A stretch of 64,000 nucleotides of DNA from Drosophila persimilis (lineage: Eukaryota > Arthropoda > Insecta > Diptera > Drosophilidae). The stretch is taken from the NCBI RefSeq assembly GCF_003286085.1, contig NW_020825288.1, forward strand, positions 21,018,001-21,082,000, written 5' to 3'. Below are positions 1 through 11,933 of the stretch, piece after piece. The notes below the pieces were generated by a model. That model was given only the letters and a program-made list of their open reading frames with translations, was not told where the DNA came from and did no database searches. Numbering within the stretch: the first letter of the stretch is position 1; every line of letters starts with the position of its first letter. The translations under genes were made by a program, and so were the position numbers.

Positions 1-169
1 GGTGACAGTAATTCTCAGGCAGATGCCGATGCCCCACCAAATGCCCCAGCCACCATCCTCCATCTATAGCTCCCCCGCTGTGGTGTCTGTGTGTGCGAGT
101 GTGTGTGGGGCATTCGTTGCGGCACTCGGCAACAACTGTGCAACATTCGTGCCCATCCTCGCCATTGAG

Positions 170-179
170 TGATTAATTG
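170..179 (+). promoter_or_regulatory. PBC-HOX type site TGATTAATTG
   Basis: Matches the bipartite Extradenticle/Hox pattern TGATNNAT. It is one of four TGATTRAT words in the pb intron. Sequence match only; chance occurrence is possible. Confidence 0.25.
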
Positions 180-1656
180 CAATTTAAACGGTTTCAATTA
201 AGGCAATGCGCATCCTTCGGTCCCCCCAGAGTCCTTTGAGTCCCCGGCTATCATTTCGTTTTTGTCTCTGGTTTTTATCTTATTGATGGAATCGATGGCA
301 GTGATAGACAATGGCTTGAAGGGAAATTAGGTAAAATATTGAGAAAAACGGAACAAAAACCATATGATTAAAGGTGAATCATTTTGGGCCTTTTATCAGA
401 GATATTCTGTCTGGTTTCTGATGGCCTTTGGAGCCCATTTATGTGTTAAATTTTATTATATTTCAAAGCTGTTCTACAGATACATTTTTCTACCAAAGTT
501 CTACTCATAAAGGTATAAGTTTTGGGTCATTTAACATTATGCAGATAAAAGATCTCTATTCCACCTCAATTGTTGTAGATCTTTAACTTAAGGCCACATT
601 TCCACTTCATTCGTTTTCCCCATCGACGGACACATAATCGTTCGTGCAATTGCCTCGTAATACCCAGTAATCATTTCATCAATTTCGAAGCAACTGCCAT
701 GAAATATACGAGTATGTATGCCCAAAGCTCAATTGACTAGCAAAACACTTTCCACGAATGATATATGCCCAGAGCCCAGAGCTTATGCATAAATAAGGGA
801 AATAAATGTACATACCATACAATATTGAATGGAACTATGTGACACAGAGCATATGTCGCCACCTGTGTGTAATGCCCCCCGAGGGCTACACATGGATTTG
901 ACAAGAATTTGGAATGGGACACCCATCCCCCAAAGAGAGGTGGAAACTTTGACGGCCAGCAAGACAAAATGCAAAACTTTTGGCCAAAAATACAAGGAGT
1001 GTTGCCGTTCCTTAGGCAAATTCGTATGTGAAACATTTGGCAGGCAGGCGATTTATTTAATGTCTCTGCCATAGAATAGAGCTGCCAAGGACCTCAATGG
1101 GGGAGGGCCAGGCCAGGCCATTCCATGGCATGCCATGCATGGCAGGCAGGCTGCAGGTTTCAGTGATTTAAATGATTTATGTCTCAAGACTTTGACTCCA
1201 GGGTTAATATTGGCCAAAAGGCACAGAGGAAAAAAAGAGCAAAAGAGCAAAACCAAAACGACAGCAGCCACCACAAGAACAGAGCATATTTTAGGGGACA
1301 AATTTACGCACTGCCAGAGAGCGCACAGAACATGGCAACCCATTGGCTGCAACTTGCGTTCTGTGGCCCATAACTCATATCGAAAAGGCGGCGCTTGTGG
1401 CAAATTGGAGGCTCCAGCAGCAGCAGACGAGACCGATACTCCGTCCACACACAGCTGCATCATCATGTTGAACGCATGCGAACACCCGTTGAAATTCAAT
1501 TATCGGAAACCGGATCGCGAGGGAACCCAGGCGGGGGCCATCACGCATACGCCATGTTGTCGGAGTCGGAGTCGGAGCCGGACCCGCAATTAAAGCGCCA
1601 GCCGCAGCCGTTAATTAATTTGCATTTGCGACAGCCACACAAAATACACAGAGAAG

Positions 1657-1682
<26 letters not shown>
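1657..1682. repeat. (CA)13 microsatellite
   Basis: Thirteen uninterrupted CA units in the pb intron. Confidence 0.95.
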
Positions 1683-1687
<5 letters not shown>

Positions 1688-2299
1688 AAACTTGTTGATT
1701 GCCCAACACGCTAGACTGGAACTAAAAAGAAAGTGGCTCTCACTAAAGATAGACGAAGGAGGGATGCTCTTTTGAAATAAAGAATAAACGAAATGGAGGC
1801 TTTTTGATGGTTCATCCAAGAGAGGACACTCTTATCAAGGAAACCCATATACCTTTCCATCAAAAAGTAGGGTATAAATTGCTTAGCCATAGAAGCATTG
1901 TGTCAATTAACCAATTTGTGTGTGTTGGCCCGGCTACAAAGAAACAAAGCAGCCCCCTGCCATTTTATCGGCCGAAGATTTATAGCATTTTTAAATAGTT
2001 TTTCGCTGTTAAGTGGCTGGTGTGCTGAAAGCTTTAGTTAGAATGTTGCAAAATGTGCATAAATAGTCGCAGCTAATTGGTCAAGAGGTCATTAAGATCG
2101 AAATGGGAGTAGGTTGAGTGCTTTTAAGTAAGGATATTGATTAAGGAAGTATTTAGTTAATGGAACGCAAGTAATGGAACGAGTAATTGTAAATTTTAAA
2201 TGATATGTGGCAATGAAATTTTGTCTGGGATATTGTGATAGAATAGCTAGATTAGATATCAAATGAAAGATTGTAAGTTTTATAAATCTTGTAGACTTT

Positions 2300-2638
2300 T
2301 TCTTGAAGAAATTCCCATTTTATTGGTTGTGGATCTTCTATGATCTATCTATTTGAGTCTATTTGTATATTCCTAATAGAGGGACTCGCTTTGTTCGGGC
2401 GACAACCCCCGGCTCACTCGCTTCACTTGCGCCGATATGAGTAAAATGTCGTACAACGACGACGACCAAACAATTTTTTATATAAAAATCATATTCTAGG
2501 CTTTTGTTCAAAGATCTTCTATTATATATCTATGCAACTGTTTGTATATTCTTTTAAACGTTTTCCTTGAAGAGTTTCCCATTCTAGTTGTTCCCAGATC
2601 GTCTAAGATCTACCTATTGATCTATCTTTATATCTTTC
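2300..2638. repeat. Diverged short direct repeats around a GC-rich island
   Basis: The block at 2300-2372 (starting TTCTTGAAGAAATTCCCATT) recurs in diverged form at 2561-2638, and its second half recurs at 2513-2553 (GATCTTCTA, then TTTGTATATTC). Between copies, 2381-2463 is a GC-richer segment unlike the AT-rich flanks. Origin unknown; an old tandem duplication or an insertion is possible. Confidence 0.5.
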
Positions 2639-5152
2639 TCAGCATTTCGTTCTTAGATCTTTGAACACTCAAATGATTTCTCCAATTTAAAATACCTTTC
2701 TACTGCAGTCATATCATAGGTTTTTCAGTTTCCATATAATTAGAAGTGGAAAATACTTCTACTTCTGGTCACAGCCCCTCCACACTCTCTATCTCTCTTT
2801 CTCGCACTCTCTTTCTTCTCTCCCTGTCCTTGTCTCTGATTCTTCCCTTTTTCTTCTAGTTTTAGCCATCGCAGACTTTTCGCGTTTTCCTTTTGGCATG
2901 CCGGAAGTGACTTTTGCTTTTTCTTTTCCTCTTTTTCCAAATGCTGTTTTTTTTCTTCATCCACAATGAATATAATTTTTTCTTGCCGCCGGTTCGGACT
3001 GTTCTTGTTGCTGTTGTTGTTGTTGTTGTTGCTGTTCGTGTTTAAAATAAGCAGCAAAACTTGCGATGCGATAAAAATGCCGCTTCAAGAAGTGGCCAAA
3101 GAAAACCAACGATGATGGAGGAGAGGAAGGTCCAAAGAACAGAAAAAAATGGCCAAATGAAAAAAGAGCAAAAGAAAATAAAAGGTAGCTTTGTAGAGAG
3201 GCGAAGTTATAGATACCCTTAAGATCTGTAAGTTTCGAAGTGTCTGGATATGGAAAACCTTTCAAAAACGTTATAAAAAACTGTAATACATTGTAATATT
3301 TCAGACTTTGTTGGATTATGTTTAGAAAGTGAAGAATTCTTCCTGCAAAGAATTGTTCTTTAATAGATTTTTGCTTTGAAAACGGGTCTATGCAACGAAA
3401 CTTATACGAAAAGATACTGATTAAGAATATACCTATAAAAATCTATATTGTGGATTCAAAAGTCCCGACTTTACTCCCTTTTAAAAAGTATTATACCCCT
3501 TTTAAAGTGTATAAAGTGTACGCAAGAAAGCTTCGCGTGTAAACGGTTTTTATTTTATTTCTTTACTTTTTCTGTACATTTCTGCCGCCACAACTACCTC
3601 CCTGCCCCATGTACATTGAACTACCTTCTGACGGACCTTCTGTGGACGGACAACAGCCAACAACTGGGTGGCCAACAGCCCACAGATCCCCCCCTGGTCC
3701 GCTGGCCCGCTTGCCCCCTTGCCACTGCCACAAGTGACGCGGCCACTCTGAAGTTGGCTGCGGGGCGATTCCACTTGCGAGACAAATGGAAATGAAGCGT
3801 TTATTCTGCTTTATTGCGGCGATAAGAAAAAAAATGAGGCATTATTTTCGTTGTTTCAAGGCAACTTTTTTCCAGTCACTTGGAGCTCCACTCCACTACA
3901 TGCCCCCTCCATCCCCTGCACTGCAAAACATTCGCAGATATTTTCCATTTTGCGCCTTGGGGCGGAGCTGAAGCCTGACCACAGGTCGAGTCAGAGGAAT
4001 GCCAGGGAATGCGGCAATTTCCTGGAGCGTCTCCGGTTTGTGGTTTTTTTTCCCCGTTGGGGTGGTGCGAGCCATGATTTGGCGCTTTGCTTATCCCCCA
4101 TTTCGGAAAGAAATCTTATTTCTGTCGGGGGTGGAGCCTGAATTACTTGCATTTTAATGTGCCGCAAATCGAGCAGAAGAAAAATCTAAGAATATTTCAA
4201 TTTGTTTTGGTGAAACTCAAATAAAAGTAAAGGGACTTTTAGTGCATTTTTCTAGAATTAAGGAAGGTAATTCTCAATGAAAATGTTTCACAGAAGAAGG
4301 TTTCTTGATGAAAATTGAAGTGATATTTAACTGTAGAAAGCCAAGGGAAATACTTCTTTCTTCACTTAAAGTACATTTCCTAGACACAAAACTGTACAAA
4401 AAATAATTATCTCACTGGAAAAACAATAGTAAAACAAATATTTAATAGTTATATATTAAAAGTTCTTCCAAAGGGAAAAAGTCATACGATTCCCTGCTCA
4501 AATGCCATTCATAATGGCTCCCATTGCTACCATCCATTCCCCCACACACACGAACCCAATTATTAGCCCCGACTCTTGTGACTTTTGTTTTGGTTTCCAT
4601 GTTCAATAACTCATCAGCAATAAACCGTGAAAATGAAACAGTAGCCAGATCAATCAAAGGCCGGAATTCAGGCTTCATTTCAGCCCAAGAGATCAATATC
4701 GTACACTGGAGAGTACAAATGTACTCTAACATAGAAAAGAGGGCCCAAACGAGTGTCGTGGAGTGGCGTGAAACCAATGCGATGATCAGGGCACAATAAA
4801 ACCCCATTGCCAAAGCCAAAGCCAAAGTCCCTCCCGCCAAAAACCTCATCGCGCATCATTAATTATGCTCAGGCATTGCCAACAGCAAACAACAGAAACG
4901 GAAAGAGAGAAGCAGAAGAGCAGAAGGCAGCAGAGCAGAGCAGAAAAGCAAAGACACGGCACACAAAAGCTGTCAGCGCACGCTGCTGATCTGTCAAATG
5001 CTGCCGCAGCCAGCGTCCGAAAAGAAATGCCCAAGAGAGATCCGTTCGTTCGTCTGTCAGTCAGTCTGCCTCTGGTCTGAGCCGCTTGCCGCTTGCCACT
5101 TGGGTGCTTGCTGCCTGGCGACGCTTTTGTGTGCAACTCAAACACAAAATAT

Positions 5153-5162
5153 TGATTAATCA
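5153..5162. promoter_or_regulatory. Palindromic TGATTAATCA
   Basis: A perfect 10-bp palindrome that reads TGATTAAT on both strands, a core acceptable to Extradenticle/Hox dimers. Match only. Confidence 0.25.
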
Positions 5163-6118
5163 TAAAAAAAGAGAGAAATATTTTGTTAAGAAGTCGGCCA
5201 TTGCTGTGCCCTAGCCAGTGCTCTGCTCTGGACTCTGTCGTTAGAGATGCGAGTATGTCAAGCGATCGTGAAAGCGAATGGAATGGTCCTACGAAAGTTA
5301 GTTACTTAAGAACCCAGAGGAGTTATAAAATGTATGCCAAAAATCACACTCTTCAGCAAAGGAGAAGAATTAAGTTGTTAAATTAATGATACTGTATCGA
5401 AAGAATACTTTCTTCCGTCTGTCGATGCCCAGTATTGCTTCTTCGCTTCAAGGCATTGCCATCTTCATTAAACAGAGTTGCTTGCCATTAGAAATCGATC
5501 TTAAAGACAATTAATCGTTCGGCAACTCAATGAATTTGTGACTATTATGATAAGTTATCCGATATATATTTCTTCATAGTCAGTAAACACTTTACCCTCT
5601 TTAATATGGTTAATATTTCAGTCCAAGAAAGTCTTTCAAGATTAAAACTAATATAAATATGAATCATCCAAAGGTCAAAGATCACTTTACCTATTCGTGA
5701 TTCCCTATCCTATCGCTCTTTTACCAATCACGCTGCCATCTCTAGTCCACATCATTCATATTCATTCATTCGCTGTACAGAGAGCGAGCTCTGGCTGCCG
5801 GCTTTTGGAGGTGTCAAGACTTCAAACGATCATAAGCTGATTTTTGGCCTTCAGCTTCAGTATTTGTCTTTGTCCGACCTGTATCTGTATCTGTTTCTGT
5901 GGCTGTGAGACTGTTTGAGTAGCATTTGTGTGCTGCCTTACAATTTACTCGTTAAATAATTTTTCATGCAACCTGAAGCAAGGAGACTAATCATTTTCAT
6001 TTCTATGTCGGCACGCTTTCTTGTCCATTGTTTGCGAAAACCGCGAGAGAGCGAGAGGCTTTCCATGGAAGGCCTCTCAATGTCATGTCAGGGGGTCTAT
6101 TGTTGGTTATGGCAGCTT

Positions 6119-6252
6119 CTGCCTTGGACATACAATTGGATCTGCAACTGAAAGACTGCCATTGGGGCTTTGCCTGAAAGACTCTGCCTTGGATCTCCAC
6201 CTGAAAGACTGCCTTGGCTGTCCACCTGCGTGACTGCCTTGGGATCTTTAAC
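6119..6252. repeat. 26-bp minisatellite in pb intron
   Basis: Units starting CTGAAAGACTGCC or close variants begin at 6148, 6174, 6201 and 6226, each 25-27 bp, with a related partial unit before them from 6119. The shared core is CTG..GACTGCCTTGG. Copies differ by a few bases, so the array is not recent. Confidence 0.8.
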
Positions 6253-6580
6253 ATGGGCGTTAAGGTGGAACTAAGTATTGTCCGACTCTCTGTACTTTTC
6301 CATGTAATCGCATTCGTGTCGAGCTTTGGTTTAGTTTTGGTATTTTACGAAAATCAATTTCCGAATGGAGAGAATCGAGGCTGGGCGGGCTCTTAAATTG
6401 ACATTAATTTTCCATTGACTGAGATGAAGCTTTAAACAGTTTTTTTTTTCGCCGGCTTTTCTCCCATTTTTAATTCGCTTTCAATCTGGCAGACATGCAA
6501 AAACATAATCCACCAGGGGATGAGAGGATGGTAGAGCGCCAGGAAATGTAAATTTTCTATATGCCAGCGAGAGAGCGAAA

Positions 6581-6601
6581 GAGAGAGAGAGAGAGAGAGA
6601 G
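6581..6601. repeat. (GA)n tract, GAGA-factor type
   Basis: About ten uninterrupted GA units, with further GAGAG just upstream from 6569. Such tracts bind GAGA factor in Drosophila; binding here is inference. Confidence 0.85.
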
Positions 6602-8135
6602 CAGAGCGCGGGGATGGAAAAAAGTTTCCCTCGCTGATTTTGATTGACAGCTCTTAGCATCCATCCCTGATGGATTTCATATTTTGAGCCCAGCCGAAGA
6701 GAAAGATGTGGCAGAAGGAGGAGGAGGATATAGAGGATGTGGAAGTCTGGCAGAAGGAGCACCAGGCCACCAGAATCCCTGCACCAGGCCAAAATGACAG
6801 CCCAGCTCTAAAGGGGCTGGGACGAGGACCCAGGCTTAAGCGTTGGAAAAAAGTTTTTACCAAACAGCTTTCCTTCATATTTCCATAGCAAAAGATATCG
6901 CTGTCTCTCTCTGTCGCTCTGTCTCTGTTTCCCTTCGACAACACATGGTCTTTTGTATGAAATGACATTGTCTCTATATATAATCGTAAATATCATAAAT
7001 ATATACAGAGGGAAAAGTCCATGGGCCATGTTGAAAGTTTTTCAATTTATGCCGCTTTAAAGTATTTCCCCTGATTATATCTCTCTCTCTCTCTGCTTCT
7101 TTTTCATTCAATTTTTTGGAAAATGAATGAATGGGAAAATGGCGGAGAAAAATCTGCGTGGAAAAACAAACACAATTCAAATATGAAACAATTTTAAAAT
7201 GGTTTCAAAGTTATTTGGCTTAATGGCCTTTTGATAAGACGAATGAAATAAGGTATAAAAATGTGTGTCATATAAAAAATACCCATGTATCTTTTCCAAT
7301 GGGAATTTGTGATGGAATATTTGAATTTCCACATCCAAAATATGTGAATGAAAACTTCATGCTATAATTCCGTTCGAAAAGACAGGTTCAGCGGCTCTTC
7401 TAGAGATCCTATCTCTCACAATACCTTTCCCTAAGATATTTCCACATTTCCCTAAACATTAATCAACAATTTTCACACCTCCAGCCCAAAACACTGTCTC
7501 CTGATCAAAACAATCCTCCTCCGGGGGTTCAGTTCCGAGTTTTGTCTGCTGTTTTGTTGACATTTGCTGGTCATGAAAAGTCATTAAATATATTTCTCTA
7601 ATTTATCTTTTTCGACTGTGGCAGCTCTCTTTCGTGGCATTAAAGTAAAGTTTTGGAGCGGAAATGTTTGTCTGGCCGCCCGGCCAGTGTGGATGGGTTT
7701 TCCCCCCGCCCCAGACTGCGGCTCAACCCTTTTGCCTTGCTTCGCTAATTAAAACTAATCCAATGGCAAGGACCCGGGGCCCATTCAGAAGTGTTGGGTT
7801 GTACTTTTCGCATAACTGTCAATCAAGAGCCACAATTAAATGATTGAAGACTTTCGTAGCCTTTCGCATATCCTTTGTTTCTCTTCGAGATGCTCCTTTC
7901 GAGTGGGCTGGTTGGGATCCAATAAAATATTTATACTCCCATCTTTTGGGTGCTCCCATTTTTTGTAGTTTGTATCTGGGAGCTGGTTTAGTTCTGAATG
8001 CATATCAAGTGGAGAGACAACAGCAGATACTCGTACAAAATATTTCCATGAGAAATTGACTTTTTCCACAGCTCCATCGTCGTCTCCGTTCGCTGTCTCT
8101 GTTGTCTGTTGGCTGTTGTCTTCCTTTGGCCGGAA

Positions 8136-8145
8136 TGATTAATGG
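8136..8145 (+). promoter_or_regulatory. PBC-HOX type site TGATTAATGG
   Basis: TGATTAATGG fits the composite Extradenticle/Hox consensus. Sequence match only. Confidence 0.25.
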
Positions 8146-8593
8146 TTCTCTGCTCTTTGCGCATTCGGTCGGTCGGCCCACACCGACAATAAGATATATC
8201 CAGCAGCTACATATTTGTATCTGTTGTAGCTCTGTTGCTGTAGCTGTTGCTGTATCTGTATCTGTATCTCGTTTTTTTACTGCTGCTGCTGTTGCTGCTG
8301 AATGAATGAATGAGAATTTCTACTGCAACGCGCATCAGCATTTGGCATTTCAGCTACCGACTTCTGACTGATGCCGCATCGGCATTGTCTTCTCCAAGTC
8401 TTAGTTTTTTTTTTTCTTTATTGTGCCACCCCTTTGATTGAATTTGTCAGATACTTTTGCTCAAAGTCTTAAAGCTTTAACGAACCTCAAGAATCAGACG
8501 GAATGTAGCTGGCCAAGGAAAATGTTTCCCCTTTCCTCTGGCTAGACCAACACGAAAATTTACAAGATAAATTGAGGTCATTTTTTGCCACTT

Positions 8594-8629
8594 GGGTCCG
8601 AGTCCGGGTTCGGGTCCGGGTCCGGGTCT
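8594..8629. repeat. GGGTCC-type hexanucleotide repeat
   Basis: Six imperfect units of GGGTCC/GGGTTC in the pb intron. Confidence 0.8.
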
Positions 8630-9599
8630 GTGTCCCACCTTGTTGACCGCTCTTGTCCTCTGACCCGGCCACAAATGTCCTTAATGTGCATCCTTATGGA
8701 CTGTGGTCATGTGCAAGTGGTCGAGCCCAAAAAATGGTTACACACAAGCCCCCATCCTACCATCTACTTATGTATGTACTTCGTAGTTAGTGTTGACCAA
8801 ATAGACACACGAGTGTGCATACAATTCATTCTGGAAATTCCTTGCCATGTGAGGGGGAGAGACCACAGATGATTTACTTGAAGAACTGGTGAGGGATATA
8901 CACTGCGAGGAACTAAATGAGATTTTTAGGACCAGTTTTGATGGTCTCCCTTCTGCAGATCTCTTGGGCTTTTACTGGCTGATTTCTCCCTCTGTACTGA
9001 TTATAATATTCCCTTTTTTTAGCAGCCATCTTTGTGCAATTGTTGCAAAATGTACGCTCGTTTTAATTTCCAGACCAAAGGTGCGGCAAATGCGTTAAAT
9101 GTGCCCCGCTTTGCCATGGCATCTTCTGGCAGGTTTTTTGTGGGTTTCCCCAAATAGAAACATAAATTTCCCAGGAGCAGCAGCAGCAGCAGCAGCAGAA
9201 GAAGGTCCTTCGGTCGTAGTGGACAGCGGACAGCGAGTGCGTTTAAGTGTTAACATGTAAACGATGCTGTTGAAGCAGTTAATAAGTGTATCCCTATTCC
9301 TCCCAAAAAGGACTGGCTGTAAATCATGCAGAAATGCTTCCTCTGCTGTCTGCTTGAATTTTGCTATTGAAACTAATTTTATTTCCAACCAAAAGGGAGG
9401 AGATCTACGAGCAAACAATAACCAACTGATGATTTCTAATATTTAAGTTGAAGGCAATCCCAGAGTCCTGCCACAAAACCCAATCCAATCCCGAAAAGCT
9501 GCTGCAAAGTATCCTCCTCCTTCGTTTGTAGTTTTGCTGATAAGTTTCCATTTTGACTTTTCCGGCATTTCATCCATGCTGATGACATTTCCAATGTCT

Positions 9600-9623
9600 C
9601 TACGGCTACGGCTACGGCTACGG
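9600..9623. repeat. (CTACGG)4 repeat
   Basis: Four exact CTACGG units in tandem within the pb intron. Confidence 0.9.
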
Positions 9624-11550
9624 CTGGGCGCCTCTCTGCCTCCTCCTTCATCTCTGGGGCCATGACAAAACAAAATTCATTTTGTAATTTCCAAGCCACC
9701 TCTAGAAAAGAGCCAGAGAGAGCCAGGAACCAGAACCAGAGGCAGAACCAGAGGCAGAGCAGGCAGCTGTCATTTGCTTTTGGGACTGCAGTGTTGGGTG
9801 GTGTTGGGTGGTGCAATGCTTTCGCTATGGATTCCATTTTGACCAGGCTGCAGAAATTGCACTCAACTTGGCTTCTGCCTAGAATCTTTCCCGCTCTCTC
9901 TCTGTGTGGCACTTTCGAGAGGGGCTTGGGTTCGGGTTTTAGAAAATTATCTTTTTGCTTGTCGTCGCCAAAAAGGAAATCATATTTTCTGCTTTTGTGC
10001 ACTTTACTTTTCAGTTTTCCCTCTGGCTGACTGCCGTTTTGGGCTCTGCCTGAGTGCCTGCCGTGCCGTGCCCTGCCCTGCCTGCGCCTGGTGGCCCTCT
10101 GGCTCGTAAACAGTTTTCGGCTGCAACTTTTGTGCGAAATTTATGCTTTCATTCCGTATCTATATCTCTGGGCACTTTTCGCACAAGTACGAGTAACCAA
10201 AGTACACGGTACTCGCACTCCACGCTCCCGCCTCCGGGCGTTCGTTCTGGGGAAATGGCCTCTCCTCTCCTCTTCCCACCCTGCTGTGTGTGTGCCGTGG
10301 CCGTGCCCCACCAGGTGGTGTTTATGGCATCCGCTTTGCGAGTATTGATGAAGGAACCCCGAGTGTTCGCTTCGCATCTGTAATTCAATCAGTGTCTATG
10401 TCTGGCTCCTGGTCCTGGTCCTGGTCCTCCCGCCCCCACTGCTGCCATTTTCCGCTATTGAGACTCTGTTTACGCAGCTCGTTCAACTGGAAATTTGTGT
10501 GCTGTTGCCAAACAACAAAAAAAAGTCGCGAAAATATAAGAAAAATATTTTTTGCAATCGCATCAATGCAAATAAGGTGTGGAGAAACTCGCTGGAAAGG
10601 TGGGGGGTGGCGGGGTAAAGGAATCAAATGTTCAGTGTTTCCTAAAATGATATGCGCATTTCTTTACTACTCAATGCGAATTTTATTTCGGTGGCACATT
10701 TATTTCAATTCGTTCAAGTAGAAACAACTTTTCTTTTCCCCGATCTTCCGTCATTAGAAAGAGAAAAGTTTTTTGGGTACTAGTGGGAAGATTTTTGGGT
10801 TCTGTACAGGGATTTGAAGTAAAGGAAAGTTAAGGGGATCAAGAATATATAAGCAATAGCCCTACAGATTGCGGGAAGGTATAGCAATCGTTCTATGCAA
10901 TTCTCATAAATACCACATGAGGTAGATCTTTTTCGTGCATTTTGGTATTTTATTTAGTGGTATTTTTAGTGGTATTGTTATTATTAATATTTTTTAATTT
11001 TAATTTATTAAAAATATTCTAGTATTTTAGTATTTTCGGTACATTTAGTATTTTTTTGAAATTAAACCCAATTTGAATAGAATTAATTTGTTATCTCGAC
11101 TGGGATTCCATTAAAGTTCCTATTTGGTATTCAGTATCTATTCTTCTGCTATTATTCTACTATTAAACTGGTATTAATCTCTTCAAAAGTGAACCTAATC
11201 TCACGAATAGGCTATATCCTTATAGTCTTTGAGTACTACAACGTATTCAGGGTGGTTTCGCCTACTTTTCACGGTAAAATCCCTTATTGAAACAAGAGAA
11301 ATTTCAAACGCTATGATTTTCCATGGATTCACAGCCAAAATATGAATATCATTCCGTGTGGCGCAGCATTTCCCTCATCTCACACTTTATTCAAATGAAG
11401 TTCTCATCTCCCCCTGCCCTGCCGCCTGGAAGCCATGTTCCCATGCTGGTAACTGCCTCTACTGATTGCGGCTTCTGTTCGGTAGCCAAACTACTTGAGA
11501 GCCACATCGGCCGCGGCTCTGTGGCCATGTCTCTTCTCTCCATCACCGAT

Positions 11551-11560
11551 TGATTGATTA
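11551..11560 (+). promoter_or_regulatory. PBC-HOX type site TGATTGATTA
   Basis: TGATTGATTA lies about 370 bp before the pb homeobox exon. A PHO-type GCCAT and a GA/CT-rich run sit 25 bp upstream at 11523-11540. It could be an autoregulatory or cross-regulatory Hox site; sequence match only. Confidence 0.3.
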
Positions 11561-11933
11561 GATTTTTGTTAATTACTTAACGCTCTCGGAGGTATTTCCC
11601 GAGCTGCGAAAAAGCGAAACTTACCGCCGCGGCGGCATCAGCTGCAGTGCTGTGTTTTTTTGGGCGGAAGGTAGTGGTGGAGAATCTTTTGGAAAAGTTA
11701 CTGCCATAGTTGGCTAGCATTTCCATTGAATTAGTTATGCTCGGTGAGGAACTGATGGATTGATTACACGAAAAAGAGATAGATAGGACTTCCAGAAAAC
11801 TTGTAGGACACAGCGAATGCAAGAATGTCGAAGGTATATGGTATGGTTTGGAAACCCCAAGCAGAAAAGATAGCAAAAATTCACATTCACTCTCCAAAGT
11901 CTCAAAGAACAAAATGCAATTTCTCAATTGCAG

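Larger units (their letters stand above)
1..11933 (+). other. pb: Large intron of pb (5' end outside window)
   Basis: No exon can be supported in this stretch. The first pb coding sequence is at 11934, preceded by a pyrimidine-containing acceptor ending ttgcag. The N-terminal pb exons with the YPWM motif, and the tiny microexon known in D. melanogaster, were not found, so they lie further left or are too small to see. The open frames here are short, overlap on both strands and resemble no family. The DNA holds simple repeats, a 26-bp minisatellite, GA tracts and several TGATTRAT-type sites. In D. melanogaster the large pb intron is known to carry regulatory elements; that role here is inference. 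Confidence 0.8.

Noticed and set aside
1..20. GGTGACAGTAATTCTC as a possible pb microexon (GDN-like codons)
   Set aside because: It sits at the window edge without a visible acceptor, and no GT donor follows in the right place. Cannot be supported.
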